Assembly (NCBI RefSeq): GCF_000787815.1
Contig: NZ_BBPO01000021.1
Location: 51,923 to 114,840 of the forward strand
Direction: 5' to 3'
DNA from: Streptacidiphilus neutrinimicus
Lineage (GTDB): Bacteria; Actinomycetota; Actinomycetes; Streptomycetales; Streptomycetaceae
DNA length: 62,918 bases
Shown: piece after piece, positions 52,466 through 61,502 of the stretch
Position numbering within the stretch: position 1 is the first letter of the stretch
How the letters are laid out: each line of letters starts with the position of its first letter
Position numbers and translations under genes: made by a program
Notes under the pieces: model-generated
What the model saw: the letters and a program-made list of their open reading frames with translations, nothing else
What the model was told of the DNA's origin: nothing
Database searches by the model: none

Positions 52466-52469
<4 letters not shown>
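51075..52469 (+). CDS. ABC transporter ATP-binding protein, Opp/Dpp D type, with repeat tail
   Basis: A 464-residue ATPase. Walker A GESGSGKS (about 56-63), Q-loop [11 protein letters not shown], signature [14 protein letters not shown], Walker [13 protein letters not shown], His-loop FITHD. The oligopeptide-type C-terminal part includes the conserved Cys motif [11 protein letters not shown] (4Fe-4S-type cluster site in this family). Beyond about residue 360 comes a 100-residue Pro/Ala-rich tail with seven five-residue units (APTNA/APVDS), absent from usual DppD. Starts and ends with ATGA overlaps. Confidence 0.92.
52317..52421 (+). repeat. 15-bp repeat encoding APTNA/APVDS units
   Basis: Seven consecutive 15-bp units such as GCGCCCACCAACGCT and GCGCCGGTCGACTCG encode residues 415-449 of the DppD-type ATPase. 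Copies 2 and 3 are identical, which suggests recent slippage. Confidence 0.85.
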
Positions 52470-53584
<1,115 letters not shown>

Positions 53585-53635
53585 GCCGGCCGGCCGGTGG
53601 CCCGCGTCCTCCGCCCCGGCGGCGGTGCCGCGGAA

Positions 53636-53663
53636 CCTCGGGCGAGCGCCAACTCGCCCGAGG
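53636..53663 (+). terminator. hairpin between the ATPase and binding-protein genes
   Basis: Perfect 11-bp arms CCTCGGGCGAG and CTCGCCCGAGG with loop CGCCAA in a 222-bp gap inside the operon. It may act as an attenuator, an RNA-stabilising structure or a terminator, with a new promoter beyond. Confidence 0.5.
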
Positions 53664-53806
53664 CGGTGTCCGCCTCGACTCACCGTGACCGTCCGGCGCT
53701 CGCCGGCCGGATCACGGCACCAGCACCGAACCACCCTTCACGGACCTGGACATGGTCGCTCATCACTGGCCGGCGCCCGCCGGTCGGACACAAGGAGCGT
53801 ACGACA

Positions 53807-55525
53807 ATGAGACGCAGCACCACCATCAAGAGCATGGCCGTCGTGGCTGCCCTGGGACTGGGCCTGACGGCCTGCTCGAGCTCCTCCTCCAAGGCCGGGG
53901 GCTCGGGCGGCAAGGGCAACATCGCCGCGGAGACCCTCTATCTGGAGGACAACACCGGCGCCACCTCGTTCACCGAGGACTTCAACCCCTTCGACGGCAA
54001 CTCCTTCGGCCGGACGCAGAACACCGACGCGCTGATCTACGAACCGCTGCTGCAGTACGACACGCTCAACCCGAGCCAGGCGCCCACCCCGTGGCTGGCC
54101 GACAAGATCGACTGGTCGGCGGACGGCAAGACCGCCACGATCCACCTGCACGCCGGGGTCAAGTGGTCCGACGGCTCTCCGCTCACCTCGGCTGACGTCG
54201 CCTTCACCTACCAGCTGGTGACGGACAACGCCGCGGCGAACACCCAGGGCGTGCCGAAGGCCGCCTCGATCACCACGCCCGACACCGACACCGTGGTGCT
54301 CAGCTTCGCCGCGCCCGAGATGGCGAGCGCACAGGCCATCGGCAACCAGCTGATCGTGCCCAAGGCGCAGTGGTCCTCGATCTCCTCCCCGGCCACCGCG
54401 GTGATCAAGTCCTCGCAGGCGATAGGCACCGGGCCCTACCTGGTCGACGCCTTCTCCGCGCAGAAGGTCAGCTACAAGACCAACCCGAGCTACTGGGGCG
54501 GCAAGCCCAAGGTGCCCGAGGTCGCGGTGGCCAACTACGCGAGCAACGACGCGGCCACCACCGCGCTCGCCCAGGGACAGCTCGACCTCGCGGGCAACGA
54601 CATCAACAACGTGCTCACCTCGTTCGTCGCCAAGGACTCCCAGCACAACCACCTGTTCCAGAGCGACGCGCCTTACTTCCCGGCAGGCAACACGGTCGCG
54701 CTGCTGCTCAACACCAAGAGCCCGACGGCGCCGGCCCTGGCCGACGTGGCGGTGCGCAAGGCCATCAGCGCGGGCATCGACCGCGCCTCCATGGCCAGCC
54801 AGTGCGAGACCGACTACGAACTCCCGGCCTCCTCGTCCGGCGGCCTGACCCTGCCGCTGGACCAGAGCTCGCTCAACCCCGCCACGGCCAACGACCTCAA
54901 GCCGGCCTCGGACGCGTCCGCGGTCCAGTCGCTGCTGAGCGCCGACGGCTGGTCCAAGACCGGCGGCAAGTGGACCAAGGGCGGCAAGACGATCTCCTTC
55001 ACGATCATCGACCCGAACTCCTTCACGGACTACTGGTGCGACGCCAAGGCCATGCAGCAGACGCTCAACGGCCTCGGCTTCGACGTGAAGGTCAACGGCG
55101 ACATGGACTACAACGGCTGGAACACGGCCATCACCACCGGCAAGTACGACGTGGCACTGCACTGGGGCCAGGGCACGACGGCCTTCCAGCGGCTTCAGTT
55201 CATCCTGGACTCCACGCTGACCTCGCCGGTCGGTCAGCCGTCCGCGGGCGACTTCAGCCGGTACCAGAGCAACGCGGCGGACACGGCGGTCAAGCAGTAC
55301 GAGAACGCGACCACCCCGGCCGGCCAGCAGTCGGCGCTCAACGCCCTGCAGCAGCAGCTCTCGACGGACGTTCCTGCGGTCCCGGTGCTGTACGGCGCGG
55401 CCTGGTACGAGTTCAGCACGGCCAACTTCACCGGCTGGCCGACGAAGGACAACCCGTACGTCAACCCGTCGCCCCAGGATCAGGCGTACGAGTACATGAT
55501 CCTGCACCTCACCCCGGTCAAGTGA
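53807..55525 (+). CDS. SBP_bac_5-family solute-binding lipoprotein
   Basis: A 572-residue extracellular binding protein. Lipobox LTAC (Cys23) shows it is a lipoprotein anchored outside the cell. Family marks: ALIYEPLLQYD, LADKIDWSADGKTATIHLHAGVKWSDGSPL, GTGPYLVDAFSAQKVSYKTNPSYWGG. The C-terminal FTGWPTKDNPYVNPSPQDQ resembles sequences I associate with cellobiose/xylan-oligosaccharide binding members rather than peptide binders; this is recall and needs checking. AAGGAG precedes the ATG. In many such systems this gene is first; here it is last. Confidence 0.93.
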   Translation: MRRSTTIKSMAVVAALGLGLTACSSSSSKAGGSGGKGNIAAETLYLEDNTGATSFTEDFNPFDGNSFGRTQNTDALIYEPLLQYDTLNPSQAPTPWLADKIDWSADGKTATIHLHAGVKWSDGSPLTSADVAFTYQLVTDNAAANTQGVPKAASITTPDTDTVVLSFAAPEMASAQAIGNQLIVPKAQWSSISSPATAVIKSSQAIGTGPYLVDAFSAQKVSYKTNPSYWGGKPKVPEVAVANYASNDAATTALAQGQLDLAGNDINNVLTSFVAKDSQHNHLFQSDAPYFPAGNTVALLLNTKSPTAPALADVAVRKAISAGIDRASMASQCETDYELPASSSGGLTLPLDQSSLNPATANDLKPASDASAVQSLLSADGWSKTGGKWTKGGKTISFTIIDPNSFTDYWCDAKAMQQTLNGLGFDVKVNGDMDYNGWNTAITTGKYDVALHWGQGTTAFQRLQFILDSTLTSPVGQPSAGDFSRYQSNAADTAVKQYENATTPAGQQSALNALQQQLSTDVPAVPVLYGAAWYEFSTANFTGWPTKDNPYVNPSPQDQAYEYMILHLTPVK

Positions 55526-55548
55526 GGCACGCCGTCAGGTGACGGTAC

Positions 55549-55587
55549 GTCAGGCCGACGAAGGCTGCCTCCTGCCGTCGGCCTGAC
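55549..55587. terminator. bidirectional hairpin after the binding-protein gene
   Basis: Perfect 12-bp arms GTCAGGCCGACG (55549-55560) and CGTCGGCCTGAC (55576-55587), between convergent genes. Confidence 0.65.
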
Positions 55588-55607
55588 CGCCGACGGCGGG
55601 ACCGCCG

Positions 55608-56537
55608 TCAGGACCGGAAGACCGCCGACGGCGGCTCCGGGGAGGCCTCCGCCTCGGCGTCGCGCACCGGCAGGGCACCGGCCTGGAAGTCCTCCAGGTC
55701 GGCGCCCTGCACGATGCGTCCGAGCACCGGATCGCCGGCCATCGACCGGCCGAGCTCCGCCAAGGGCAGCGGCGTGGCGGCGGCGAGCAGGATGAGGTTG
55801 CCGAACCGCTTTCCGCGCAGCACCGCGGGGTCCGCGACCATGGCGACCTCGGGGAAGACCGCCCGCAGCGTCGCCACCTGTCGGCGGGCGAAGGGGAGCC
55901 GCCCGCCGTCGGCGATGTTGGCCGCGTATCGACCACCGGGGGCCAGGGCGCGGGCGGCGGCCTCGGCGAACTCGACGGTGGCGCAGTGGGCGGGCACCCG
56001 GGCGCCGCTGAAGACATCGGCGATCACCAGGTCCGCCCACGCCTCCGGGGTGCGCGTGAGCACCTCGCGGGCGTCGCCGCCGCGCACGCGGATCTGCCAG
56101 GCCCGCTCCAGCGGCAGCTCGCGGCGGACGAGTTCGGTCAGCATGGTGTCGATCTCCGCGACCTGCTGCCGGGACCGCGGACGGGTCGCGGCGATGTATC
56201 GCGGCAGGGTCAGCCCGCCACCGCCAAGGTGGAGCGCGTTCAGCGGCCGCCCCGGCGCCGCTGCCAGATCGGCCACACGGCCGAGACGGCGCTGGTACTC
56301 GAAGGTCAGCCGGCTCGGGTCGCCGAGGTCCACGTGCGACTGCGGCGCACCGTCCAGCAGCACGGTCCAGGCCTGCGGCCGGTCTCGGTCGGGCACGAGC
56401 TCGGCGGTGCCGAAGGCCACCGGCTCACCGATCGGCGCGACGGCAGAGCCGCCCCGCCCGCCCGCGCCGCCACGCCCCGGCACGGCTGCATTCGCCGTCG
56501 TGGCCTCGCTGACCTGGGCCTTCCGCTTTCTCGCCAT
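55608..56537 (-). CDS. spermidine-synthase-like methyltransferase-fold protein
   Basis: A 309-residue Rossmann-fold protein of the spermidine synthase-like group. Motifs: LNALHLGGGGLTLPRYIAA (glycine loop), QQVAEIDTMLTELVRRELPL, IRVRGGDAREVL, DLVIADVFSGARVP and LAPGGRYAANIADGG. Polyamine-site residues are not obvious and it has no membrane part, so actual aminopropyltransferase activity is uncertain. In actinobacteria such proteins are often labelled fused or orphan spermidine synthases. The ATG at 56537 is followed by a basic, Gly/Ala-rich 35-residue leader. Convergent with the transporter operon. Confidence 0.85.
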   Translation of the reverse strand: MARKRKAQVSEATTANAAVPGRGGAGGRGGSAVAPIGEPVAFGTAELVPDRDRPQAWTVLLDGAPQSHVDLGDPSRLTFEYQRRLGRVADLAAAPGRPLNALHLGGGGLTLPRYIAATRPRSRQQVAEIDTMLTELVRRELPLERAWQIRVRGGDAREVLTRTPEAWADLVIADVFSGARVPAHCATVEFAEAAARALAPGGRYAANIADGGRLPFARRQVATLRAVFPEVAMVADPAVLRGKRFGNLILLAAATPLPLAELGRSMAGDPVLGRIVQGADLEDFQAGALPVRDAEAEASPEPPSAVFRS

Positions 56538-56632
56538 CGGTCCAGTATCCGTGATCCGATGAGGGCACCGGTCCGCGACCGTTGGTTGCCTCGGCGGCCT
56601 CGACGGATCCGCCCGGCGGAGCGGGCCTCCGG

Positions 56633-57127
56633 TCAGAGCCTGTCGCTGGCCGCGAGGGTGCGGGCCGCCTCGCCCAGGGCCGCGCGGAGCTCGACAGGAT
56701 CGGTGAGCACGGGGCTCGGGCCGCCCACCGCGGGCGGCAGCAGCCAGTGCGACCCCGCGCCGGGGGCGGGCACGGTCCGACAGGAACTGCCCGCCAGCTG
56801 CCACTGCGCGGCTGTGCCGAAGGGGACGAGGAAGGACAGCGTCGACTCGGCGTCCTCCAGCAGCACGGCGCCGCAACCCCCGCGCAGCCGCAGGATGTCC
56901 ACCGTCTCCAGCCCCTGCCGCTCGGGGACGGTGACGACCTCACACGCCGGACGGGCGACGGGCCGCCTGACCCCGCTGCGCCACCCCGCCCACCCCGCGT
57001 CGGCGCGCGGAGCCTGAGCGCGCGCCCCCTGGGCCCGCCCCGCATCCGCTCGGACGGAATCCGCCCGTACCGAGTCGCCCCGGGCCGAGTCATCGCATCC
57101 TGACTCGCTCTCCGTCCTGACCTGCAC
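56633..57127 (-). CDS. hypothetical protein with Asp/Arg/Ser-rich N-terminus
   Basis: A 164-residue protein I do not recognise. Residues 10-45 are low-complexity (SVRADSVRADAGRAQGARAQ), encoded by imperfect short repeats. The rest looks folded: ETVDILRLRGGCGAVLLED, LSFLVPFGTAAQW, SHWLLPPAVGG and a C-terminal helix. GTG start at 57127 with GAGGAGG six bases upstream, which supports a real gene. It ends about 95 bases before the spermidine-synthase-like gene and may be co-transcribed with it. Confidence 0.7.
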   Translation of the reverse strand: MQVRTESESGCDDSARGDSVRADSVRADAGRAQGARAQAPRADAGWAGWRSGVRRPVARPACEVVTVPERQGLETVDILRLRGGCGAVLLEDAESTLSFLVPFGTAAQWQLAGSSCRTVPAPGAGSHWLLPPAVGGPSPVLTDPVELRAALGEAARTLAASDRL

Positions 57128-57348
57128 GACCGCCTCCTCGCTCGCGTGCCGGGCGCTTGCGCCCTCTGCCCCTGACTAACGCGCGGACACGGCCGGGGCC
57201 ACGGCGTCCCAAACCCGCAAGGCGTGGCATTTCATGGCAGACGGCTGCGATCAGGCCCGACTGATCCAGAAATGTCGGAAAACCCAGCGTGTTCGAATTC
57301 TCGCTCAGAGTAATGTCGCTGGTGCAGTTCCGTACCAGGGGGTGCCGC

Positions 57349-58764
57349 ATGGCTCACGTCTCTCTCCCTTCACCCACCTCTCCCAACCTGCGGATGCGCG
57401 AACGTCGCGGAGACCTGTCGCCGCGCGAGTTCGCGGCGTCGGTGCGGCGCGCGGCACGCGAGATCGGTGAGCACGTGTCCTGCGACGCCCGGTACATCGG
57501 CCGGATCGAGTCGGGGGCGATCCGGCGCCCCAACTACGCCTACGAGCGCGTCTTCCGCCACATGTTCCCCGGCGCCACCCTGTCCGATCTGGGCTTCACG
57601 CCGCGAGGGGAGTCACGGCGCGCGGCCGTGCTCCCGGCGCCACGCGACGAGGAGAACAACGACGTGCAGCGACGCACGTTCCTGGCCGGCGGCCCGCTGG
57701 CCGTGGTCACCGCACTGAGCTGGGACACCCCGGCGCAGGCGCAGAGCTCCCCCGCCGCCCGGGCCGTCCGGGGGGCGCCGTCCGAGGCGGTCGCGGGATC
57801 CGCAGCCCTCCCGGGATCCGGGGCGGTCCTGGATCCCGGGATGCTCCCGCCGTCGAACGCCCGGGTGGGCCTGCGGGAGGTGCGCGAGGTGGAGTCGGCG
57901 GTCCGTCAGATCCGGCTGCTGGACGACGTCCACGGCGCGGACACGCTGTTCGAGCGCGCCGGCCACACCCTGCGCACCGCCTACCAACTGCTCAACTGCG
58001 GGACGTACACGGCCCGGGTGGAGCAGCGGTTGCAGGCCTCCGCCGGGGAGCTGGCCATCTCCGTCGGCTGGCTCGCCCACGACTCCGGACGGTTGGCCGA
58101 GGCCCGCTCCCTGTACGCCGAGGCGCTGGCCACGGCGCGGATGGCGGGCGACGCCGCGCTGGAGGCGCACGCCTTCTGCAACACCGCCTTCCTCGCCCGC
58201 GACGCCGGGCGGCCGCGCGAGGCCGTCCGCGCGGCGCAGGCCGCACGGAGTGCCGCCGCGGGCCTGGGCTCGGCCCGCCTGCAGTCGCTGCTGGCGCTGC
58301 GCGAGGCCGGCGGCTGGGCGCTGCTGCGGGACCGCGCCTCCTGCGTCAAGGCGCTGGGCGAGTCCCGCACCGCGTTCGAGCAGGGCCCCTCGGACGCGGA
58401 TCCCGAGTGGATGTCCTTCTTCAACGAGGCGGAGCTGGCCGGACTGACCGCCCAGTGCTGGGCCGCGCTGGGCGAGTTCGAGTCGGCGGCGCATTGGGCC
58501 GAGCAGGCCATAGCGCTCCAGCCGACGCACTTCGTCCGCAATCGCACCCTTTACACGGCTGAGCTGGCCCACGACCAGCTGGGTCGCGGTGCGGTCGTCG
58601 ACGCGGCCGTGACGGGCATGTCGGCGGTCGCCCTGCTCGCCCAGGTCCGCTCCACCCGTATCCGTGGCATGGTCTCCGCGACGGCCGAGCGGATGCGGCA
58701 GCACGAGAAGGTGCCGGAGGTCTCCGACTTCCTGGAGCGGTACCGCATGGCGCTGGCGAGCTGA
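57349..58764 (+). CDS. XRE-type regulator with internal Tat-like motif and TPR-like repeats
   Basis: A 471-residue protein. Residues about 20-75 form a divergent HTH (LSPREFAASVRRAAREIGEHVSCDARYIGRIESG). A Tat-signal look-alike follows: QRRTFLAGGPLAVVTALSW (107-125). A variable linker leads to a helical TPR-type domain (about 170-465; GELAISVGWLAHDSGRLAEA, NTAFLARDAGRPREAVRAAQ). Such proteins are numerous in Streptomyces; the Tat-like segment is presumably a buried helix or vestige. Ligand and targets unknown. An ATG at 57289 is also in frame; 57349 was preferred because AGGGGGTG lies just before it. Confidence 0.85.
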   Translation: MAHVSLPSPTSPNLRMRERRGDLSPREFAASVRRAAREIGEHVSCDARYIGRIESGAIRRPNYAYERVFRHMFPGATLSDLGFTPRGESRRAAVLPAPRDEENNDVQRRTFLAGGPLAVVTALSWDTPAQAQSSPAARAVRGAPSEAVAGSAALPGSGAVLDPGMLPPSNARVGLREVREVESAVRQIRLLDDVHGADTLFERAGHTLRTAYQLLNCGTYTARVEQRLQASAGELAISVGWLAHDSGRLAEARSLYAEALATARMAGDAALEAHAFCNTAFLARDAGRPREAVRAAQAARSAAAGLGSARLQSLLALREAGGWALLRDRASCVKALGESRTAFEQGPSDADPEWMSFFNEAELAGLTAQCWAALGEFESAAHWAEQAIALQPTHFVRNRTLYTAELAHDQLGRGAVVDAAVTGMSAVALLAQVRSTRIRGMVSATAERMRQHEKVPEVSDFLERYRMALAS

Positions 58765-59148
58765 CACTCGCGCGCGACACACAAGCTGCGCGGCCTGCGG
58801 GGTGGGGCTCCCTCGCGGGCCGCGCATCGGCCCACCGTTCGCCGCCCACCATCGCGCCCCGGCCCAGGTCACGACGGCCGGCGCCGCGCTGGCGGCAGCA
58901 GCGACGGCTCGGGCGCCGCGCTGGCGGGTGACGGGACAGGTCGCGGTTCCTGGGTGTGGTCCGAGTCCGTGGCCTGCCCCCCGAGGTCGGCCGGGCTCCT
59001 TCGGCGCTTCCACCCAGCGGGAGACGCGGCGGCCACGAAGAGAAACGCCTCAGGGCGGGCGTCAGCCGAAGAGGACGCCCCGGGCGGGCGTCAGCCGAAG
59101 AGGACGCCCCGGGCGGGCGTCAGCCGAAGAGGACGCCCCGGGCGGGCG
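58765..59148. other. intergenic region ending in a repeat array, 384 bp
   Basis: The left part holds nothing recognisable apart from loose GGCGCCGCGCTGGCGG repeats near 58880-58924. The right end (59061-59162) is the 29-bp repeat array of the ROK gene. Confidence 0.5.
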
Positions 59149-59162
59149 TCAGCCGAAGAGGC
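59061..59162. repeat. 29-bp tandem repeat holding a hairpin and the ROK stop codon
   Basis: Unit GTCAGCCGAAGAGGACGCCC then CGGGCGGGC, at 59061, 59090 and 59119, with a partial copy at 59148-59162. Each full unit includes the last codons and TGA of the ROK gene (on the minus strand) and a GACGCCC/GGGCGTC hairpin; hairpins are at 59074-59092, 59103-59121 and 59132-59150. Confidence 0.93.
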
Positions 59163-60381
59163 GGGCCAGGACCAAGCCCGCCGCGCCGAGGGCGACGGCG
59201 TTGGGGCCGGAGGGGGCCACGCAGACCGTGACGGGTTGCCAGGTCGGGTCGGGTAGGCGCTCGGTGAGAACCTTGCGGATCTCCGCGAGGTACGTCTCGG
59301 GCGCGGCGAGTACCTCGCGGCCGCCCAGGACGATCTCGTCGAGGTCGAGGAGGCGGACGAGGTTGGCGATCGCCTCGCCGAGCACGACGGCCGCCTCGCG
59401 CGGGCCGCTCGCCGCAGCCCACAGGGCTTCGACGCATCCGGTGTTGCCGCAACCGCAGCGCGGGCCGTCGGGGTCGAGGGTCTGGTGGCCGAACTCGCCG
59501 GCATTGGTGCGGGCGCCGCGCTGCACCGCGCCGCCGAGGACGAGGCCGGCGCCCAGCCCCCGGTCCAGGTGGACGAAGGCGCGGTTGGGAGAGCCGAGCG
59601 CGCTGAGCACGCCCGCCGTGCTGTCCTTCTCGATCAGGGTGGGGAGACCGAGCCGCCGGGCCGCCTCGTCGCGGAGGGAGAGGCCGTCCCAGGACGGCGC
59701 GCCGGTGACCTGGTGCAGCACCCCGGTGCGTTGGTCGAGCGGGCCCGGCGAGGCGATGCCGACTCCCAGCACGCGCTCACGCGCCACCTCGCCGAGCAGC
59801 CAGGACACCTCCCCGGCCAGCAGGTCCAGCACCCGGCCCGGTCCCCAGCCGGCGAGGTCGATCGGAACGCGGCGGTCGGCGACCGCGCGTCCGGTCAGGT
59901 CGGCGCGGAGCACGGTCAGGGCGTCGCGGCCGAGTTGCACGCCCACGGCCCAGCGCGCGTCGGGCACGAGGGTGAGCAGGGTGCGCGGCTTGCCACCGGT
60001 CGACGGCCCGCGTCCCGCCTCGGCCAGCAGGCCGTTGTCGAGAAGTCGTTGCACGATCTTGCTGATCGCCTGGGCGGTGAGCCCCGACGCACGGGCGAGC
60101 TCCACCCGGCTGATCCCGACCTCGCCCCCGGCCGCCGCAGCCGCTCGGACCAGGGTCAGCACGGCCGCCGCGTTGTGGTCCCGCAGGGCGGAGAGGTTCG
60201 CGCCGGACGGCCTCGGGCTGGACGGACGCGCACCGCGCGGACTGCCCCCGGACGGCCTCGGGTCGGACGGACGCGCACCGCGCGGACTGCCGCCGGCCGG
60301 ACTGGCGGCGGGGAGGGTTGCCCGGTCCGGCGGGGTGGAAGACGGGGAGGACACGAGTCGATTATGCGGGATGCTTGCCAC
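59149..60381 (-). CDS. ROK-family transcriptional regulator
   Basis: A 410-residue NagC/XylR-type repressor. N-terminal HTH near residues 62-125 (LSALRDHNAAAVLTLVRAAA, ISRVELARASGLTAQAISKIVQRLLDNGLL). ROK sugar-kinase-fold domain 140-410 with AGEFGHQTL and the zinc motif CGCGNTGCVE. No kinase activity is expected: the ATP-site motif LDVGGT-like is absent (VGVQLGR). The first 60 residues contain two copies of a 15-residue segment (GGSPRGARPSDPRPS). GTG start at 60381, with GTG 60354 possible. Divergent from the Gfo/Idh gene, which it probably regulates in response to a sugar. Confidence 0.9.
   Translation of the reverse strand: MASIPHNRLVSSPSSTPPDRATLPAASPAGGSPRGARPSDPRPSGGSPRGARPSSPRPSGANLSALRDHNAAAVLTLVRAAAAAGGEVGISRVELARASGLTAQAISKIVQRLLDNGLLAEAGRGPSTGGKPRTLLTLVPDARWAVGVQLGRDALTVLRADLTGRAVADRRVPIDLAGWGPGRVLDLLAGEVSWLLGEVARERVLGVGIASPGPLDQRTGVLHQVTGAPSWDGLSLRDEAARRLGLPTLIEKDSTAGVLSALGSPNRAFVHLDRGLGAGLVLGGAVQRGARTNAGEFGHQTLDPDGPRCGCGNTGCVEALWAAASGPREAAVVLGEAIANLVRLLDLDEIVLGGREVLAAPETYLAEIRKVLTERLPDPTWQPVTVCVAPSGPNAVALGAAGLVLARLFG
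60203..60292. repeat. 45-bp direct repeat in the ROK N-terminus
   Basis: Two tandem 45-bp copies (60203-60247 and 60248-60292) with few differences encode the repeated 15-residue Gly/Ser/Pro/Arg segment of the ROK regulator. Confidence 0.9.
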
Positions 60382-60402
60382 TTAATCCACGCTGTTGTTT
60401 AA
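60382..60402. promoter_or_regulatory. short dyad between ROK and Gfo/Idh genes
   Basis: TTAATCCACGCTGTTGTTTAA, an AT-rich TTAA...TTAA dyad in a 29-bp divergent spacer. It is a likely site for the ROK protein; both genes would have very short leaders. Confidence 0.4.
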
Positions 60403-60410
60403 CTGGTCCC

Positions 60411-61502
60411 ATGGCGAACAGCACTCCTGACTCCACCCCCGCCGCCGGTCCGGGCGGCGCCGAGCCGCTCCGCGTGGGCCTGATCGGCTACGGCCTGGCG
60501 GGCGCGGTCTTCCACGCCCCTCTGATCACGACCACGCCCGGACTCCGCCTGGACGCCGTCGTCACGGCGAACCCGGAACGCCGCGAGCAGGCGGCCGCCC
60601 GGCATCCCCAGGCGCGGCTGCTGTCCACGGCCGAGGAGCTCTGGCCGCTCGGGCTGGATCTGGTGGTGGTCGCATCGCCGAACCGCACCCACATCCCGCT
60701 GGCCACGGCCGCACTGCAGGCCGGGGTCCCGGTCGTGGTCGACAAGCCGCTGGCGGCGACCGCTGCCGAGGGCGCGGAGCTGGCCGAGCTGGCGGAGTCG
60801 CGCGGCCTGATGCTGAGCGTCTTCCAGAACCGCCGCTGGGACGGGGACTTCCTGACCGTCAGCGAGCTGGTCCGTTCGGGACGACTGGGGCGGGTGCACC
60901 GCTTCGAGTCCCGCTTCGAGCGTTGGCGTCCCCATCTCAAGGGCGGCTGGCGGGAGTTGGGCGACCCGTCCGAGGCAGGCGGGCTCCTCTACGACCTCGG
61001 CAGCCATCTCGTCGACCAGGCCCTCACCCTCTTCGGACCGGCCGCCAGTGTCTACGCCGAGCTCGACGTGCGCCGTGCGGGCGCGGCGGCCGACGACGAC
61101 TCGTTCGTGGCGCTCACCCACACCGACGGCACCCGCTCCCACCTGTGGATGAGCGCGACGGCGGGCGAACTCGGCCCGCGCTTCCGAGTGCTGGGCAGCG
61201 AGGCCGCCTACACCAGCTGGGGCCTCGACGGTCAGGAGGACGCGCTGCGGGCGGGCCGGACCCCGGCCGACGAGGGCTGGGGCGTGACGCCCGCCGCGAT
61301 GTTCGGGCAGCTCGGCGCGGTGGACGACTACGTCGCCCACCCGACCCTGCACGGCGCGTACGAGCGCTACTACGCCGGTGTCGCGGCCGCGCTGCGCGGC
61401 CAGGCGCCCGCGCCCGTGGAACCGCGCGACGCGGTGGCCGCGCTGAAGGTGCTGGAGGCCGCACGGCGCTCGGCCGCCGAGGGACGGACGGTGCAGCTGT
61501 GA
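60411..61502 (+). CDS. Gfo/Idh/MocA-family oxidoreductase
   Basis: A 363-residue NAD(P)-dependent dehydrogenase. Rossmann motif LRVGLIGYGLAGAVFHAPLI, then VVVASPNRTHIPLATAALQAGVPVVVDKPLA (catalytic Lys of the family's EKP/DKP motif), VFQNRRWDGDFLTV and GGLLYDLGSHLVDQALTLFG (catalytic His region). This subgroup is often near sugar or inositol genes and oxidises sugars or related polyols. The substrate is not predictable. Its TGA overlaps the next gene's GTG (GTGA), so the two are translationally coupled. Confidence 0.92.
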   Translation: MANSTPDSTPAAGPGGAEPLRVGLIGYGLAGAVFHAPLITTTPGLRLDAVVTANPERREQAAARHPQARLLSTAEELWPLGLDLVVVASPNRTHIPLATAALQAGVPVVVDKPLAATAAEGAELAELAESRGLMLSVFQNRRWDGDFLTVSELVRSGRLGRVHRFESRFERWRPHLKGGWRELGDPSEAGGLLYDLGSHLVDQALTLFGPAASVYAELDVRRAGAAADDDSFVALTHTDGTRSHLWMSATAGELGPRFRVLGSEAAYTSWGLDGQEDALRAGRTPADEGWGVTPAAMFGQLGAVDDYVAHPTLHGAYERYYAGVAAALRGQAPAPVEPRDAVAALKVLEAARRSAAEGRTVQL

